Source: CAISDA01 sp050258555
Lineage (GTDB): Bacteria > Bacteroidota > Ignavibacteria > UBA10030 > UBA8401
NCBI GenBank assembly: GCA_050258555.1
Contig: JBLMZA010000119.1
Coordinates: forward strand, 1-64,000
Direction of reading: 5' to 3'
DNA: 64,000 nucleotides
Position numbers and translations under genes: made by a program. Of this stretch, positions 35,108-43,433 are shown piece after piece. Each line of letters begins with the position of its first letter. The stretch's first letter is position 1. The notes under the pieces were generated by a model. That model did not search any database. It was not told the origin of the DNA and saw only the letters and a program-made list of their open reading frames with translations.

Positions 35108-35602
35108 CTACCGCCATTGCCGGGAGCGCAGGCCTGCGGGCGCAGAGCCCACATGCGCGCCGAGCGACGAACGGACATAGACCTGGACATTCGGCTGGCC
35201 CTCTTCAATGGTGGTGATGATCAGACTGTTGTTGTTATTGCTCAGCACGTACGTGCCCGTCAGCGATACGCTGGTATCCCTGCCCGTGAGCACGCTTTTG
35301 CCCGTGATCGTGAGCATGAAATTATTGGGATTGCTGGTCGCAATCTTGTATGCGGGAGCATTGGGCATCGCCGGCTCATAGGCCAGATTGCCCGATGCAT
35401 TCACGACGAGCGGAAGAAATGTTCCGTCGCTTTTGATCTCAACCCCGGATGAATCGGCTTCCGAGAACCAGACGCCGACCAGATTCTTATCGACTCCCGG
35501 ATTGGTGTTGACCGGATTGTTATCGTCCTTTTTACATCCTGCGGCAACCAGAGCAAACAGCAGCACAACAAGAAAAGCGGAAAGCGGATATTGCATCTTC
35601 AT
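35108..35602 (-). CDS. Small lipoprotein, lipocalin-like/DUF family unknown
   Basis: 164 residues. Signal peptide with lipobox LVAAGC followed by KKDDNNPVN, a typical FCB surface-lipoprotein start with an acidic/Lys stretch after Cys. The mature part (LVGVWFSEADSSGVEIKSDGTFLPL ... LTGTYVLSNNNNSLIITTIEEG) has the beta-rich pattern of lipocalin-like META/DUF5004-type proteins that open with 'GxW'. Start at 35602; the upstream Met lies in the acpS gap. Function unknown. Confidence 0.75.
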   Translation of the reverse strand: MKMQYPLSAFLVVLLFALVAAGCKKDDNNPVNTNPGVDKNLVGVWFSEADSSGVEIKSDGTFLPLVVNASGNLAYEPAMPNAPAYKIATSNPNNFMLTITGKSVLTGRDTSVSLTGTYVLSNNNNSLIITTIEEGQPNVQVYVRSSLGAHVGSAPAGLRSRQWR

Positions 35603-35639
35603 GATACCTCCCCTTATGGTTGAAAAAATTGACAAAGGA

Positions 35640-36008
35640 TCATGAATCAATAACCACGAAAGCGACGGCGTTAGTTCCTGTGTGAGACAGGGAAATTTTC
35701 ACCGCCGCGGTTCCGATTTTTTCCGCCGTCTGGCCATGCAGTAGAAGATGCGGCTGTCCCGATTCGTCGTTTGTCACTTCCACATCCTTCCAGTGGAACG
35801 TGCCGCTCCAACCCGATGCGATCGCCTTGCTGAAGGCCTCCTTCGCCGCAAAGCGCGCGGCATAGTGCTCGGCCGGAGACGCCTTCGCCTGACAGTAGGC
35901 GATCTCCCGCTCGGTGAAAATCTTCGACGAGAAGCTTGCGCCGTAGCGCTCGAGCGCATCGGCGATGCGCCGGACCTCCACGATATCGACGCCGATTCCT
36001 GCAATCAT
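35640..36008 (-). CDS. acpS: Holo-[acyl-carrier-protein] synthase
   Basis: 122 residues, the usual size. Transfers 4'-phosphopantetheine from CoA to apo-ACP. Metal-binding motifs are present: GIGVDIVEVRRI (Asp8) and ARFAAKEAFSKAI (Glu), plus SLSHTGTNAVAFVVI at the C-terminus. It is the last gene of a compact minus-strand run from 39883; 10 bp separate it from the HAD gene. Confidence 0.95.
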   Translation of the reverse strand: MIAGIGVDIVEVRRIADALERYGASFSSKIFTEREIAYCQAKASPAEHYAARFAAKEAFSKAIASGWSGTFHWKDVEVTNDESGQPHLLLHGQTAEKIGTAAVKISLSHTGTNAVAFVVIDS

Positions 36009-36018
36009 GCGTTCACTT

Positions 36019-36708
36019 TCAAATGCGTATCTGGTTTTCGTTCTGCACGATCTCGAGCAGTTCCGAAATATCGTTCACTTCATAATCGGCGTTCGAGGCG
36101 CCCGTGCCGAATGTGTCGCCGTAGCGGGCAAAGACCGTCTTCATGCCGACTTTTGCCGCGCCGACCACATCGCGCTCCTCCCAGTCCCCGATCATGAGCG
36201 CTTCGTCGCCTTTCACATCGAGCAGCCGGAGCGCGCGTTGGAACGGCGCCGGATGCGGCTTGCGCTCGTTCGTATCGTCGAATGTGACGACATGGTCGAT
36301 GATGTGGTGGAAGTTCAGATAGGCAAGCCGGAGCCACGCCTCGCGCGCCGGCGCATCGGAGACGACGGCAAGCTTCATGCCCATTTTGGTGAGCTCGATG
36401 AGCGTCATGTACACATGCGGGTATGGCACGAGGGCCGCCTCGCGGGCGCGCCGGTAGGCGATCACGCCGGCCGAGAGGATCTTGTAATCGACCTTGTTGA
36501 ACTCGTCGTAGAGCAGCTGGTCGAAGACGTTCTGAAACTCGATGCCGCGCTCCTTGTAGATCGCGTTGATGCGCGCCTGAATATCGACGCTCGTGAGCTT
36601 GAGTCCGGCGTCGATCATGGCATTGATGGCGGCATCGATGGCCTGGCGCTTCATCGCCATGAAATCGACAAGCGTGTTGTCGAGGTCGAACACGACGGCT
36701 TTGATCAT
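36019..36708 (-). CDS. HAD-superfamily hydrolase
   Basis: 229 residues, start MIKAVVFDLDNTLVDFMAMKR at 36708. HAD motifs: I = FDLDNTLVD, II = LAVVSDAPAREA, III = Lys in the ERKPHPAPF segment, IV = EALMIGDWEERDVVGAAKVGM. An alpha-helical cap follows motif I, as in type I phosphatases (Gph/YjjG/TIGR02253). The start overlaps the aroQ stop by 4 bp (ATGA). Substrate not predictable. Confidence 0.88.
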   Translation of the reverse strand: MIKAVVFDLDNTLVDFMAMKRQAIDAAINAMIDAGLKLTSVDIQARINAIYKERGIEFQNVFDQLLYDEFNKVDYKILSAGVIAYRRAREAALVPYPHVYMTLIELTKMGMKLAVVSDAPAREAWLRLAYLNFHHIIDHVVTFDDTNERKPHPAPFQRALRLLDVKGDEALMIGDWEERDVVGAAKVGMKTVFARYGDTFGTGASNADYEVNDISELLEIVQNENQIRI

Positions 36709-37151
36709 AGGGTCTGCGGAGTCTGGTTGCGGAAATGGAGGAGCGTCGTCACGGCAAGCTTGTAGCCGACGGCGCCGAATCCCGAGAGCTGCGCCTTGCA
36801 CACCGGCGCGATCACCGAATGGCGGCGGAATTCCTCCCTCATGTGGATGTTGGACAGATGCACTTCGAGCGCGGGCGCGGGGATGGCGGCGATCGCATCG
36901 CGGATCGCATACGAGTAATGCGTGAACGCGCCCGGATTGATGATCACTCCGTCATAGAGGCCGTCCATCGCCTTCTGGATCGCATCGATGATGACGCCCT
37001 CGTGATTGGACTGAATGAACTCGAAGGCGATCTCCGGAAACGAGCTGCGGAGCATCGCTTCGATATCGCCGAGCGTCTGGAAGCCGTAAATCTGCGGCTC
37101 GCGCTTCCCGAGCAGATTCAGATTCGGACCGTTGATGACAAGCAGTCGCAT
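36705..37151 (-). CDS. aroQ: Type II 3-dehydroquinate dehydratase
   Basis: 148 residues. Converts 3-dehydroquinate to 3-dehydroshikimate in the shikimate pathway; dodecameric type II enzyme. Motifs: LLVINGPNLNLLGKREPQIYG, QSNHEGVIIDAIQKA, VIINPGAFTHYSYAIRDA and EVHLSNIHMREEFRRHSVI. The ATG at 37151 is favoured over the one at 37166 by family alignment. It has 4-bp coupling with the HAD gene downstream. Confidence 0.95.
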   Translation of the reverse strand: MRLLVINGPNLNLLGKREPQIYGFQTLGDIEAMLRSSFPEIAFEFIQSNHEGVIIDAIQKAMDGLYDGVIINPGAFTHYSYAIRDAIAAIPAPALEVHLSNIHMREEFRRHSVIAPVCKAQLSGFGAVGYKLAVTTLLHFRNQTPQTL

Positions 37152-37181
37152 GCGTGACAATCGCAAATAAATGAAAAAAAG

Positions 37182-37448
37182 TTACGGCTTGCGCAGCCTC
37201 GAGAGTTCATCGTCGATAAAGAGCCGGACGGCGGGCTTCACATACACGTTTTCGAGTCCGAGCTGATTGAGCCCCTGTCCGATCACCGACGCCTTTCGGA
37301 CGGGATTCAGCTTCTTATTGACGACGATCAGCCGCTCATCGCGCAGAATGCAGTAGCCCCCGTCGAAATCGCCCTTCTCGTAGCGGATGCGCACGCCCAT
37401 TTCGGCGGCCAGCGCCTCGATCTCCATCAGTATCTCTTCATCCAGCAT
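37182..37448 (-). CDS. Conserved small protein of unknown function
   Basis: 88 residues, acidic N-terminus then a beta-like core (VRIRYEKGDFDGGYCILRDERLIVVNKKLNPVRKASVIGQGL). From memory, proteins with 'GG.C.l.....i.in......k' patterns of this size are common in FCB genomes near aroQ, but no function is assigned. It lies 2 bp from the upstream membrane gene and 30 bp from aroQ, so it is part of the operon. Confidence 0.75.
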   Translation of the reverse strand: MLDEEILMEIEALAAEMGVRIRYEKGDFDGGYCILRDERLIVVNKKLNPVRKASVIGQGLNQLGLENVYVKPAVRLFIDDELSRLRKP

Positions 37449-37450
37449 GC

Positions 37451-37978
37451 TCAGCGCGCCTCACTCTTCACGGTTGCATTCTCGAACGGACGCCAGGCGG
37501 CGATCACGATCATGGTGTAATAGGCCAGATTGGCGATCACCGGAAGACCGGTGAGCGCGGTCAGGCGGCGCACATGGGCCTTGCGGAATTCCTCCATGGG
37601 CCACTCGCCCCAGAAATTCAATCCGATCATCTTCCAGTCGAGCCGGAGCGACCATGCCTCCACCGGAACGAACAGGAAAAATAAAATGGCGCACATGAGC
37701 AGCCATCCGTGCGCGCGCCACGAGACATCCGATGTGGCGACAAAGCCGACCGCGCCGGCAAGCGCGGCCGTGTACCCGCCCATCACAAGCAGTGTCATGT
37801 AGCTCACGAGCCGGTAGATTTCGCGCTCGAAGACGGGATCGAGATTCTGCCGGATGTCGAGCGTGCCGAACTCGAAGAGCTCATTGCCGATGACGGCGCG
37901 CGCCGTGAGCGCGCCGAGAAATGTGATGAAGCCGAGCGCGAAGAGCGTGAGAAAAATTTTCGTCGAAGTCTTGTTCAT
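37451..37978 (-). CDS. Four-helix membrane protein of unknown function
   Basis: 175 residues starting MNKTSTKIFLTLFALGF. Predicted membrane helices at about 8-30, 60-85, 92-112 and 142-162; both ends probably cytoplasmic. No recognised family. It is sandwiched between namZ (29 bp) and the 88-residue gene in the acpS operon. Confidence 0.7.
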   Translation of the reverse strand: MNKTSTKIFLTLFALGFITFLGALTARAVIGNELFEFGTLDIRQNLDPVFEREIYRLVSYMTLLVMGGYTAALAGAVGFVATSDVSWRAHGWLLMCAILFFLFVPVEAWSLRLDWKMIGLNFWGEWPMEEFRKAHVRRLTALTGLPVIANLAYYTMIVIAAWRPFENATVKSEAR

Positions 37979-38007
37979 AACAACAAATCCGGAATAATCT
38001 GTCAGTG

Positions 38008-39243
38008 TCAATGGTAGAGAAGATACGCTTTGCGCCTGGCCATGAATTCATCGATGGCGGGCTTCCATGAGGCGATGATCGTTTCGGCCGGCGCCTTCTT
38101 CTCGAGCGCCAGGCGCACGGCATCGGTGCCCATCACCTTGTCGAACATGTCGTTCCTGTCGCGGCTTTCCTCGAAGAGATTGTGTTCGGGATAGAGCGCA
38201 TAGAGCGTCTCGAACGCATAGAGCTGCACATTCACGAGATTCGCCTTCGCCGGATCCTGAATATAGATCTGCACGCCGCCGAGCGCCTTGTCCTTCATTC
38301 CTCCGTAATACGGCTTATAGGACAGCGCCCGGAATTGCACGCCGGGCAGATTCCGCGCGTTCATCGCAGCGGCAAATCGGCGTCCGTCGATCCACGGCGC
38401 ACCGATCAATTGGAAGGGCATCGTGTAGCCGACGCCGATATTGATCGAATTGAGCTCGCCCATGATGCCGGTTACGGAATAATCGAGCGCCGTTTCGGCA
38501 TGAGGAATGTGCGGGGAGGTCGGCACCCAGGGCAGTCCCGTCTCCTGCCAGGTCATCGAGCGCCGATAGCCTTCCATCTTGATCACGGTCAGCGTGCATT
38601 TCACCTTGCCCGAGAGCAGACCTTCATTATTGAGATACTCGGCCAGTTCCCCGCATGTCATGCCGTAGACATAGGGAATTGCATACTGCCCGACGAACGA
38701 GCTGAATTTCAGGTCGAGAATGTTGCCTTCCACCCTGTCCGCCCCCAGGGGATTCGGACGGTCGAGCACGATGAATTCCTTGTTCTGCTCGGCGGCGGCT
38801 TCCATGGCATAGGCCATCGTGTTGATGTAGGTGTAGGAGCGCGCGCCGATATCCTGAATGTCGTAGACGAGCACATCGACATCCTGGAGCATCTCGGGCG
38901 TCGGCTTGCGCGTCTTGCCGTAGAGCGAATAGACCGGCACGCCGGTGGCCGAATCGGTGAACGTGTCGACGTGTCCGCCGGCGGTCACATCGCCTCTGAC
39001 GCCGTGCTCGGGACCGTAGAGCGCCGTGAGCTTCACGCCGTCGGCCTTGGCAAGAATGTCGATGGTGGCGCGCAGATCGCCCGCGATGCCGGTCGGATTG
39101 GTGATGAGTCCGACGCGCTTGCCGTGAAGGGGCGCGAAGCCGGAACGGATAAGCACATCGATGCCGGTTTTTACCGCCGGCTGTTTCTGGGCGAAGCCGG
39201 CTGTGCATGCGAGGACAAGCAGGAGGAGTACAAGTTTTTTCAT
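38008..39243 (-). CDS. Exo-beta-N-acetylmuramidase NamZ-like (DUF1343, GH171)
   Basis: 411 residues. Signal peptide MKKLVLLLLVLACTAGFAQ places it in the periplasm or outside. DUF1343 signatures: LHGKRVGLITNPTGIAGDLR, LYGPEHGVRGDV, LVYDIQDIGARSYTYINTMAYAMEAA, FIVLDRPNPLG and GELNSINIGVGYTMPFQLIGAPWIDG. Characterised members (NamZ of Bacillus) release MurNAc from the non-reducing ends of peptidoglycan fragments, so a role in cell-wall turnover is inferred. The start overlaps the stop of the small upstream gene by 4 bp. Confidence 0.9.
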   Translation of the reverse strand: MKKLVLLLLVLACTAGFAQKQPAVKTGIDVLIRSGFAPLHGKRVGLITNPTGIAGDLRATIDILAKADGVKLTALYGPEHGVRGDVTAGGHVDTFTDSATGVPVYSLYGKTRKPTPEMLQDVDVLVYDIQDIGARSYTYINTMAYAMEAAAEQNKEFIVLDRPNPLGADRVEGNILDLKFSSFVGQYAIPYVYGMTCGELAEYLNNEGLLSGKVKCTLTVIKMEGYRRSMTWQETGLPWVPTSPHIPHAETALDYSVTGIMGELNSINIGVGYTMPFQLIGAPWIDGRRFAAAMNARNLPGVQFRALSYKPYYGGMKDKALGGVQIYIQDPAKANLVNVQLYAFETLYALYPEHNLFEESRDRNDMFDKVMGTDAVRLALEKKAPAETIIASWKPAIDEFMARRKAYLLYH

Positions 39244-39464
39244 CGGAATATATGTTGTATGATGGAGCGGTCGGGACGCAGCACGCGGCGCAGAAGCAGG
39301 ATCGCAATGACAAGCAGCACCATCACGAGCGCGCTCAGCACGATGCCGAGAACCGAGACGGGCGGATCGATCACCAGAAGAAGCGCAAAGAGCACGGTGA
39401 CCGTGACCACGATGCGGACGACATACTGCATCGAGGCGAACGACGACTCGGTCGAGCTGCTCAT
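39240..39464 (-). CDS. Small two-helix membrane protein
   Basis: 74 residues (MSSSTESSFASMQYVV...). Two adjacent hydrophobic segments (about 15-33 and 36-57) end in a basic tail (RRVLRPDRSIIQH). It starts in a 4-bp overlap with the gene upstream and ends in a 4-bp overlap with namZ, so the coupling argues it is real. No function recognised. Confidence 0.6.
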   Translation of the reverse strand: MSSSTESSFASMQYVVRIVVTVTVLFALLLVIDPPVSVLGIVLSALVMVLLVIAILLLRRVLRPDRSIIQHIFR

Positions 39465-39883
39465 GAGCGCGCCTTTCCATCGAGTGAATAATTTTTCATC
39501 CAGTACAGATCGTGCAGCAGTTCGAGCATCGATGCGAATGCCGGCGCCGAGAGCGCAAGATAGCGCGCGGCAAAGTCCGTCCGGTCCTCGTCGGGCATCA
39601 CGGCGGCGATCTGCTCCATCATGTCTCGTGCTTTGGAGAGATTCGATTCGAACTCCGCCGAGAGCGCGCCGTAGCCTTCGCCGTCGACGCCGATGCGCTG
39701 CAGGATCAGAAACGTGCGGTGCAGGAATTTCGCGGTGAAGCACAGATCATCCAGCACATGCTCTTTCGCCTGCAGCGCCGATGCCTCAACAAGAAGCGCG
39801 CAATCGTCCGGATGCTGCAGCTGGTTTCCGGAAAACTGTGCGACAGCGGCGATATATGTGTCTGTCTCGGGACTGATGCGCAT
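39461..39883 (-). CDS. Alpha-helical protein of unknown function
   Basis: 140 residues from ATG 39883 (a TTG two codons upstream is possible). No signal peptide. Long amphipathic helices with heptad-like spacing (ASALQAKEHVLDDLCFTAKFLHRTFLILQRI, LSKARDMMEQIAAVM). First gene of the run down to acpS; an ACACAC tract lies about 15 bp upstream. Not recognised. Confidence 0.65.
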   Translation of the reverse strand: MRISPETDTYIAAVAQFSGNQLQHPDDCALLVEASALQAKEHVLDDLCFTAKFLHRTFLILQRIGVDGEGYGALSAEFESNLSKARDMMEQIAAVMPDEDRTDFAARYLALSAPAFASMLELLHDLYWMKNYSLDGKARS

Positions 39884-40025
39884 GAGCAAGATGTGTGTGG
39901 AATGGGCACGAATTGCACCATTTCAATATAAAAGGAAGTCAGCCGAGAATCAAGACGCTCCGGCCGGCCGTGATCGATGTTTCTCGGGATATTTCATCAC
40001 GGGCACCCCCAGGCGTCGAAACGGG

Positions 40026-41027
40026 CTAATGGAACTTCTCCACATATTCGATGATGCGGTTGAACGACTCGCGCGGCAGAAGCGGCATCATCGCGGGCGC
40101 TTTTTTTGCGGCGATCTCGAAGAGCACGAACTCCTGGAAATATCCTTCTTCGATGATCGGCTGGAAGCGTTCCTTGAATTCAGGATCGGTCATCAACGCC
40201 ACGAGGGCTTCCTTTTCTTCCGGCCAATTGATGACGTTCTTGTTCCGGTCGCCGGACTTCCCGCCTGTCACCGATTCGGCGTACCCGGGCTCGTACTTCC
40301 ATGCGGCTTTCACCAGCGCATACCCGAGCCAGTTTGTCGCGGCGCAAACCGTCACGTGGTTCCCTTCGCCCGTCAGGGTGTAGAGGGGCCGGAAGTCCCA
40401 TTCCTTCCACGGACGGCCGTAATTTTTCCGGTAAGCCCGCACGACGGCATTGAGATGCTTATGATTGACATTCAGGAGAAACGCGGTCGTGATCTCGCGC
40501 AGCGCGCTGTCTTTCTGCCCCGCCTTCGTGTACGTATCGGCCAGGAACCAGTGCGAGTCGTAGTCGGCGAAGTTAAGGTCGATCGCTTGTTTGAATGCGG
40601 CGATCGCGCTGTCGAGCATGCCCATATGATAATAGGTGTCGCCGATCAGGCGCAGCGCAGGAAAATAATCGGGCTGCAGCGCGATGCATTTCCGGCAGTC
40701 GGCGATGGCGTTCTTATAGTCTTCGCTTCTGAATGCCATCTCCGCATCCGCGAACAGCTTCACCGACTCGGGGGAGCCCTGCAGTTCCACAAGCGATATG
40801 CCGCGGTCACTCGACTTGAGCATCCAGGTCGGCGGCAACACAAACGGCGTATCGACCACCGCATTCGACGGCTCATAGTCCGCTCTGATTTCATACTGGA
40901 TCTTTGATGCTCCAAGAATCTCCATGACCTCGGCGGGAGAATGGAGCTTCTCCTTTGCCGGCTCTTGTGCCGTTGCGGATGAAAAACATACGATGAGTGC
41001 AGTGCAGAACGATCCGATTCGATTCAT
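40026..41027 (-). CDS. Secreted tetratricopeptide repeat protein
   Basis: 333 residues. Signal peptide MNRIGSFCTALIVCFSSATAQ. TPR repeats at about 95-200: AEMAFRSEDYKNAIADCRKCIALQPDYFPALRLIGDTYYHMGMLDSAIAAFKQAIDLNF and SHWFLADTYTKAGQKDSALREI. A C-terminal domain of about 120 residues (GRPWKEWDFRPLY ... NWLGYALVKAAWKYEPGYAES) is not recognised. Transcribed away from the DUF3857 gene across a 286-bp intergenic region. Confidence 0.78.
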   Translation of the reverse strand: MNRIGSFCTALIVCFSSATAQEPAKEKLHSPAEVMEILGASKIQYEIRADYEPSNAVVDTPFVLPPTWMLKSSDRGISLVELQGSPESVKLFADAEMAFRSEDYKNAIADCRKCIALQPDYFPALRLIGDTYYHMGMLDSAIAAFKQAIDLNFADYDSHWFLADTYTKAGQKDSALREITTAFLLNVNHKHLNAVVRAYRKNYGRPWKEWDFRPLYTLTGEGNHVTVCAATNWLGYALVKAAWKYEPGYAESVTGGKSGDRNKNVINWPEEKEALVALMTDPEFKERFQPIIEEGYFQEFVLFEIAAKKAPAMMPLLPRESFNRIIEYVEKFH

Positions 41028-41195
41028 ACAAAGGCCTCAAACGGTTAGGTGAGCGATGTGTGCGGTGAGGAAGCATGCTTTTTCTGACGCGATAATATGC
41101 AATTAATTCGATAGCAATTCCAGCACTTTTTTCCGGCATCGCCGGCCACCCATTCCGGTGTATTGCGTTGCGTATGGAATATGTGCATGCATAAT

Positions 41196-41224
41196 TTGAT
41201 ATTGAGGGAAAATTCCCCTACCTT
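41196..41224 (+). promoter_or_regulatory. Putative promoter of the DUF3857 gene pair
   Basis: TTGATA (41196-41201), 17-bp spacer, TACCTT (41219-41224), about 90 bp before the start codon. Same -10 variant as the birA promoter. The rest of the 286-bp divergent region (41028-41313) shows no further element that could be supported. Confidence 0.45.
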
Positions 41225-41313
41225 CTTTTCCTACAGACCGGCTCCTTTTTCTTCACACTTCAATCTACCGAGACACGCAGCCCTCATATCCCACCATCAC
41301 AGACGAGCACGAC

Positions 41314-43410
41314 ATGACGACCACACGCTTCCTCCGTTGTATGCTCTTTGCACTTCTTGCATCGTTCACCGGCGTGACCACCGCAGCCTCTACGGACCTG
41401 GATGAAATCCCTCCTCCTCCCATCGAATGGGGAAAAGTTCCGAAGGAAGATCTGGAAATGAAAACATTCCCGGCCGACACGAACGCCTCCGCCCTTATCC
41501 TCTGCGACTTCGGAGAATCGAAACTCAACGACGATTTCAATCTCGTCTACACGCGGCATCTTCGCGTGAAGATTCTGAATGAGAAGGGATTCCGCTGGGG
41601 CACACATTCACTCACGCTGTATGACGACAAGGAACACGGCGAAACGATCGATGACATCGAGGGCATGACATACACGCTGGATGCGAACGGAGAGATCGTC
41701 GAGCACGAGCTGGATGAAGACGAGGTTTTCACGGAACAGGTGTCGGAGAACTATAAGCGATACAAATTCACGCTTCCCTCGCTGCAGCCGGGCTGCGTCA
41801 TCGAGATCCGATACAAGATCGCCATGCCCCTTTCGCGCGTCCGCGACTGGACATTCCAGGATGACGAACCCGTGCGATGGAGCGAATACCGGCTGCTGCA
41901 TCCGGCGGCGATCGGCTTCGCAAGCGTCACGCACGGGTACGAGAAATTCACCATCGACGAGCAATTGGATCCCAAAGTGTATTTTTCGGGCGCCGTCGCG
42001 GCCAATTACGGATCGAATATGCTCAACTGCCGGTTTTCGCGCTGGGCCATGAAAGACCTGCCCGCGCTCAGATCGGAACCGTTCATCACCACGCTCGATG
42101 ATTATTACTGTTCGGTGAAGCTGCAGCTTTCGGGCTACGCGCTGCGCGGCGGCGGCATCGAGCGCGTACTCGATACATGGGAGGAGCTTGTCGCCGAACT
42201 GGAGAAGAATCAATATATCGGAGGCCGTATCAGGCAGACAGGCGACATCAAGGATCTCGCGCAGAAACTGACCGCGGGCGCGGCCTCGCCTCTGGACAAG
42301 CTGAAAGCGATTTATGCCTGGGTTTCAGGCTCGATCGTCTGGGACGGAAAGGAAAGATTTTCCGCGGAGCAGACGGGCGATCAGGTGCTCGAATCGAAGA
42401 AGGGAAACAGCGCGGAGATCAATTATCTGCTTGTCTCCTTGTTGCGCGCCGCCGGTCTCCAGGCGGATCCGATCATTGTCAGCACGCGCTCCAACGGCCT
42501 CGTGCAGGTCCTCTATCCCCTGGTGCAGCAGTTCAACTACGGCATGGCGCGCGTCATGATCGGCGGCACCCAACTCTTCCTTGACGCGACCGATCCGGCG
42601 CGTCCCTATACCATGGTCCGGGCTCAGACGGTGGGCGTTCGTGCGCTCGTGATCCGCGACGATGAAAAAGTCGAATGGGTCGCCGTTCAATCGAACGCCC
42701 GAAGCGTCTCGGTTGCTGCGGCCAATGTCACGATCGACGAAACCGGCGCGCTCAAAGGCACGCTCGAGGGCAGTTTCAAGGAGTATGCGAACATCAATGT
42801 GCGCGAGAGCCTGCGGAAGGGCAAGCCCGTCGAAACGGTCAAAGAAGTGTTCTCGATCGAGGCATCGGATTTCACGATCGACTCGGTCGCCGTACGCAAT
42901 CAGGATTCCGTCGGTCTTCCGATCAACATATCGGCGACCATCTCGGCCGACGCATACGGCCAGGCAGGAGAAGGTCTGCTCTATGTCAATCCGCACATCG
43001 TGAGCCGATGGAAGGACAATCCGTTCAAGTCTGCGGAGCGGAAATTTCCGGTCGATTACAACTACCCGAGAGAGTACGTGACGTATGTGAATCTGACCCT
43101 GCCAGCTTCATACGAAATCAAGGACGTGTTTCCGAACAAGTCTCTGAACATGGACGGTCAGGTGAAATACACGCGCGAACTCGTGATCGATCACAACCAG
43201 TTGCAGCTCGTGACCAGATTCGAGATCCTGAACAGGGAGATCGCTCCGAAAAATTACAAGCGGCTGAAAGAGCTGTACTCTTCGATGATCCAGACGGAAT
43301 CGGAACAGCTGGTGCTGAAGAAAAATCAGCCTGCGGCTCCAGCCGCATCCGCCCCCTCTCAGGCAGCGCCGGCGTCGACGGCGAAACAGGCATCCATCAG
43401 AAAAAAATAA
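41314..43410 (+). CDS. DUF3857/transglutaminase-like exported protein, catalytic Cys replaced
   Basis: 698 residues. Signal peptide MTTTRFLRCMLFALLASFTGVTTAAS. DUF3857 domain at about 40-250 (DFNLVYTRHLRVKILNEKGF, GCVIEIRYKIAMPLSRVRDWTF). The transglutaminase-like fold is at about 320-430 (LDKLKAIYAWVSGSIVWDG). The usual nucleophile Cys of the GxCxD/E motif is replaced by Ser366 in KKGNSAEINYLLVSLLRAAG. A DUF2569-like C-terminal beta domain follows, then an Ala/Pro/Ser-rich tail. Without Cys it is likely a non-catalytic binding protein. It is followed after 23 bp by a homologue that keeps the Cys. Confidence 0.85.
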   Translation: MTTTRFLRCMLFALLASFTGVTTAASTDLDEIPPPPIEWGKVPKEDLEMKTFPADTNASALILCDFGESKLNDDFNLVYTRHLRVKILNEKGFRWGTHSLTLYDDKEHGETIDDIEGMTYTLDANGEIVEHELDEDEVFTEQVSENYKRYKFTLPSLQPGCVIEIRYKIAMPLSRVRDWTFQDDEPVRWSEYRLLHPAAIGFASVTHGYEKFTIDEQLDPKVYFSGAVAANYGSNMLNCRFSRWAMKDLPALRSEPFITTLDDYYCSVKLQLSGYALRGGGIERVLDTWEELVAELEKNQYIGGRIRQTGDIKDLAQKLTAGAASPLDKLKAIYAWVSGSIVWDGKERFSAEQTGDQVLESKKGNSAEINYLLVSLLRAAGLQADPIIVSTRSNGLVQVLYPLVQQFNYGMARVMIGGTQLFLDATDPARPYTMVRAQTVGVRALVIRDDEKVEWVAVQSNARSVSVAAANVTIDETGALKGTLEGSFKEYANINVRESLRKGKPVETVKEVFSIEASDFTIDSVAVRNQDSVGLPINISATISADAYGQAGEGLLYVNPHIVSRWKDNPFKSAERKFPVDYNYPREYVTYVNLTLPASYEIKDVFPNKSLNMDGQVKYTRELVIDHNQLQLVTRFEILNREIAPKNYKRLKELYSSMIQTESEQLVLKKNQPAAPAASAPSQAAPASTAKQASIRKK

Positions 43411-43433
43411 TCCGACAGATTGGAACCTCTCGA

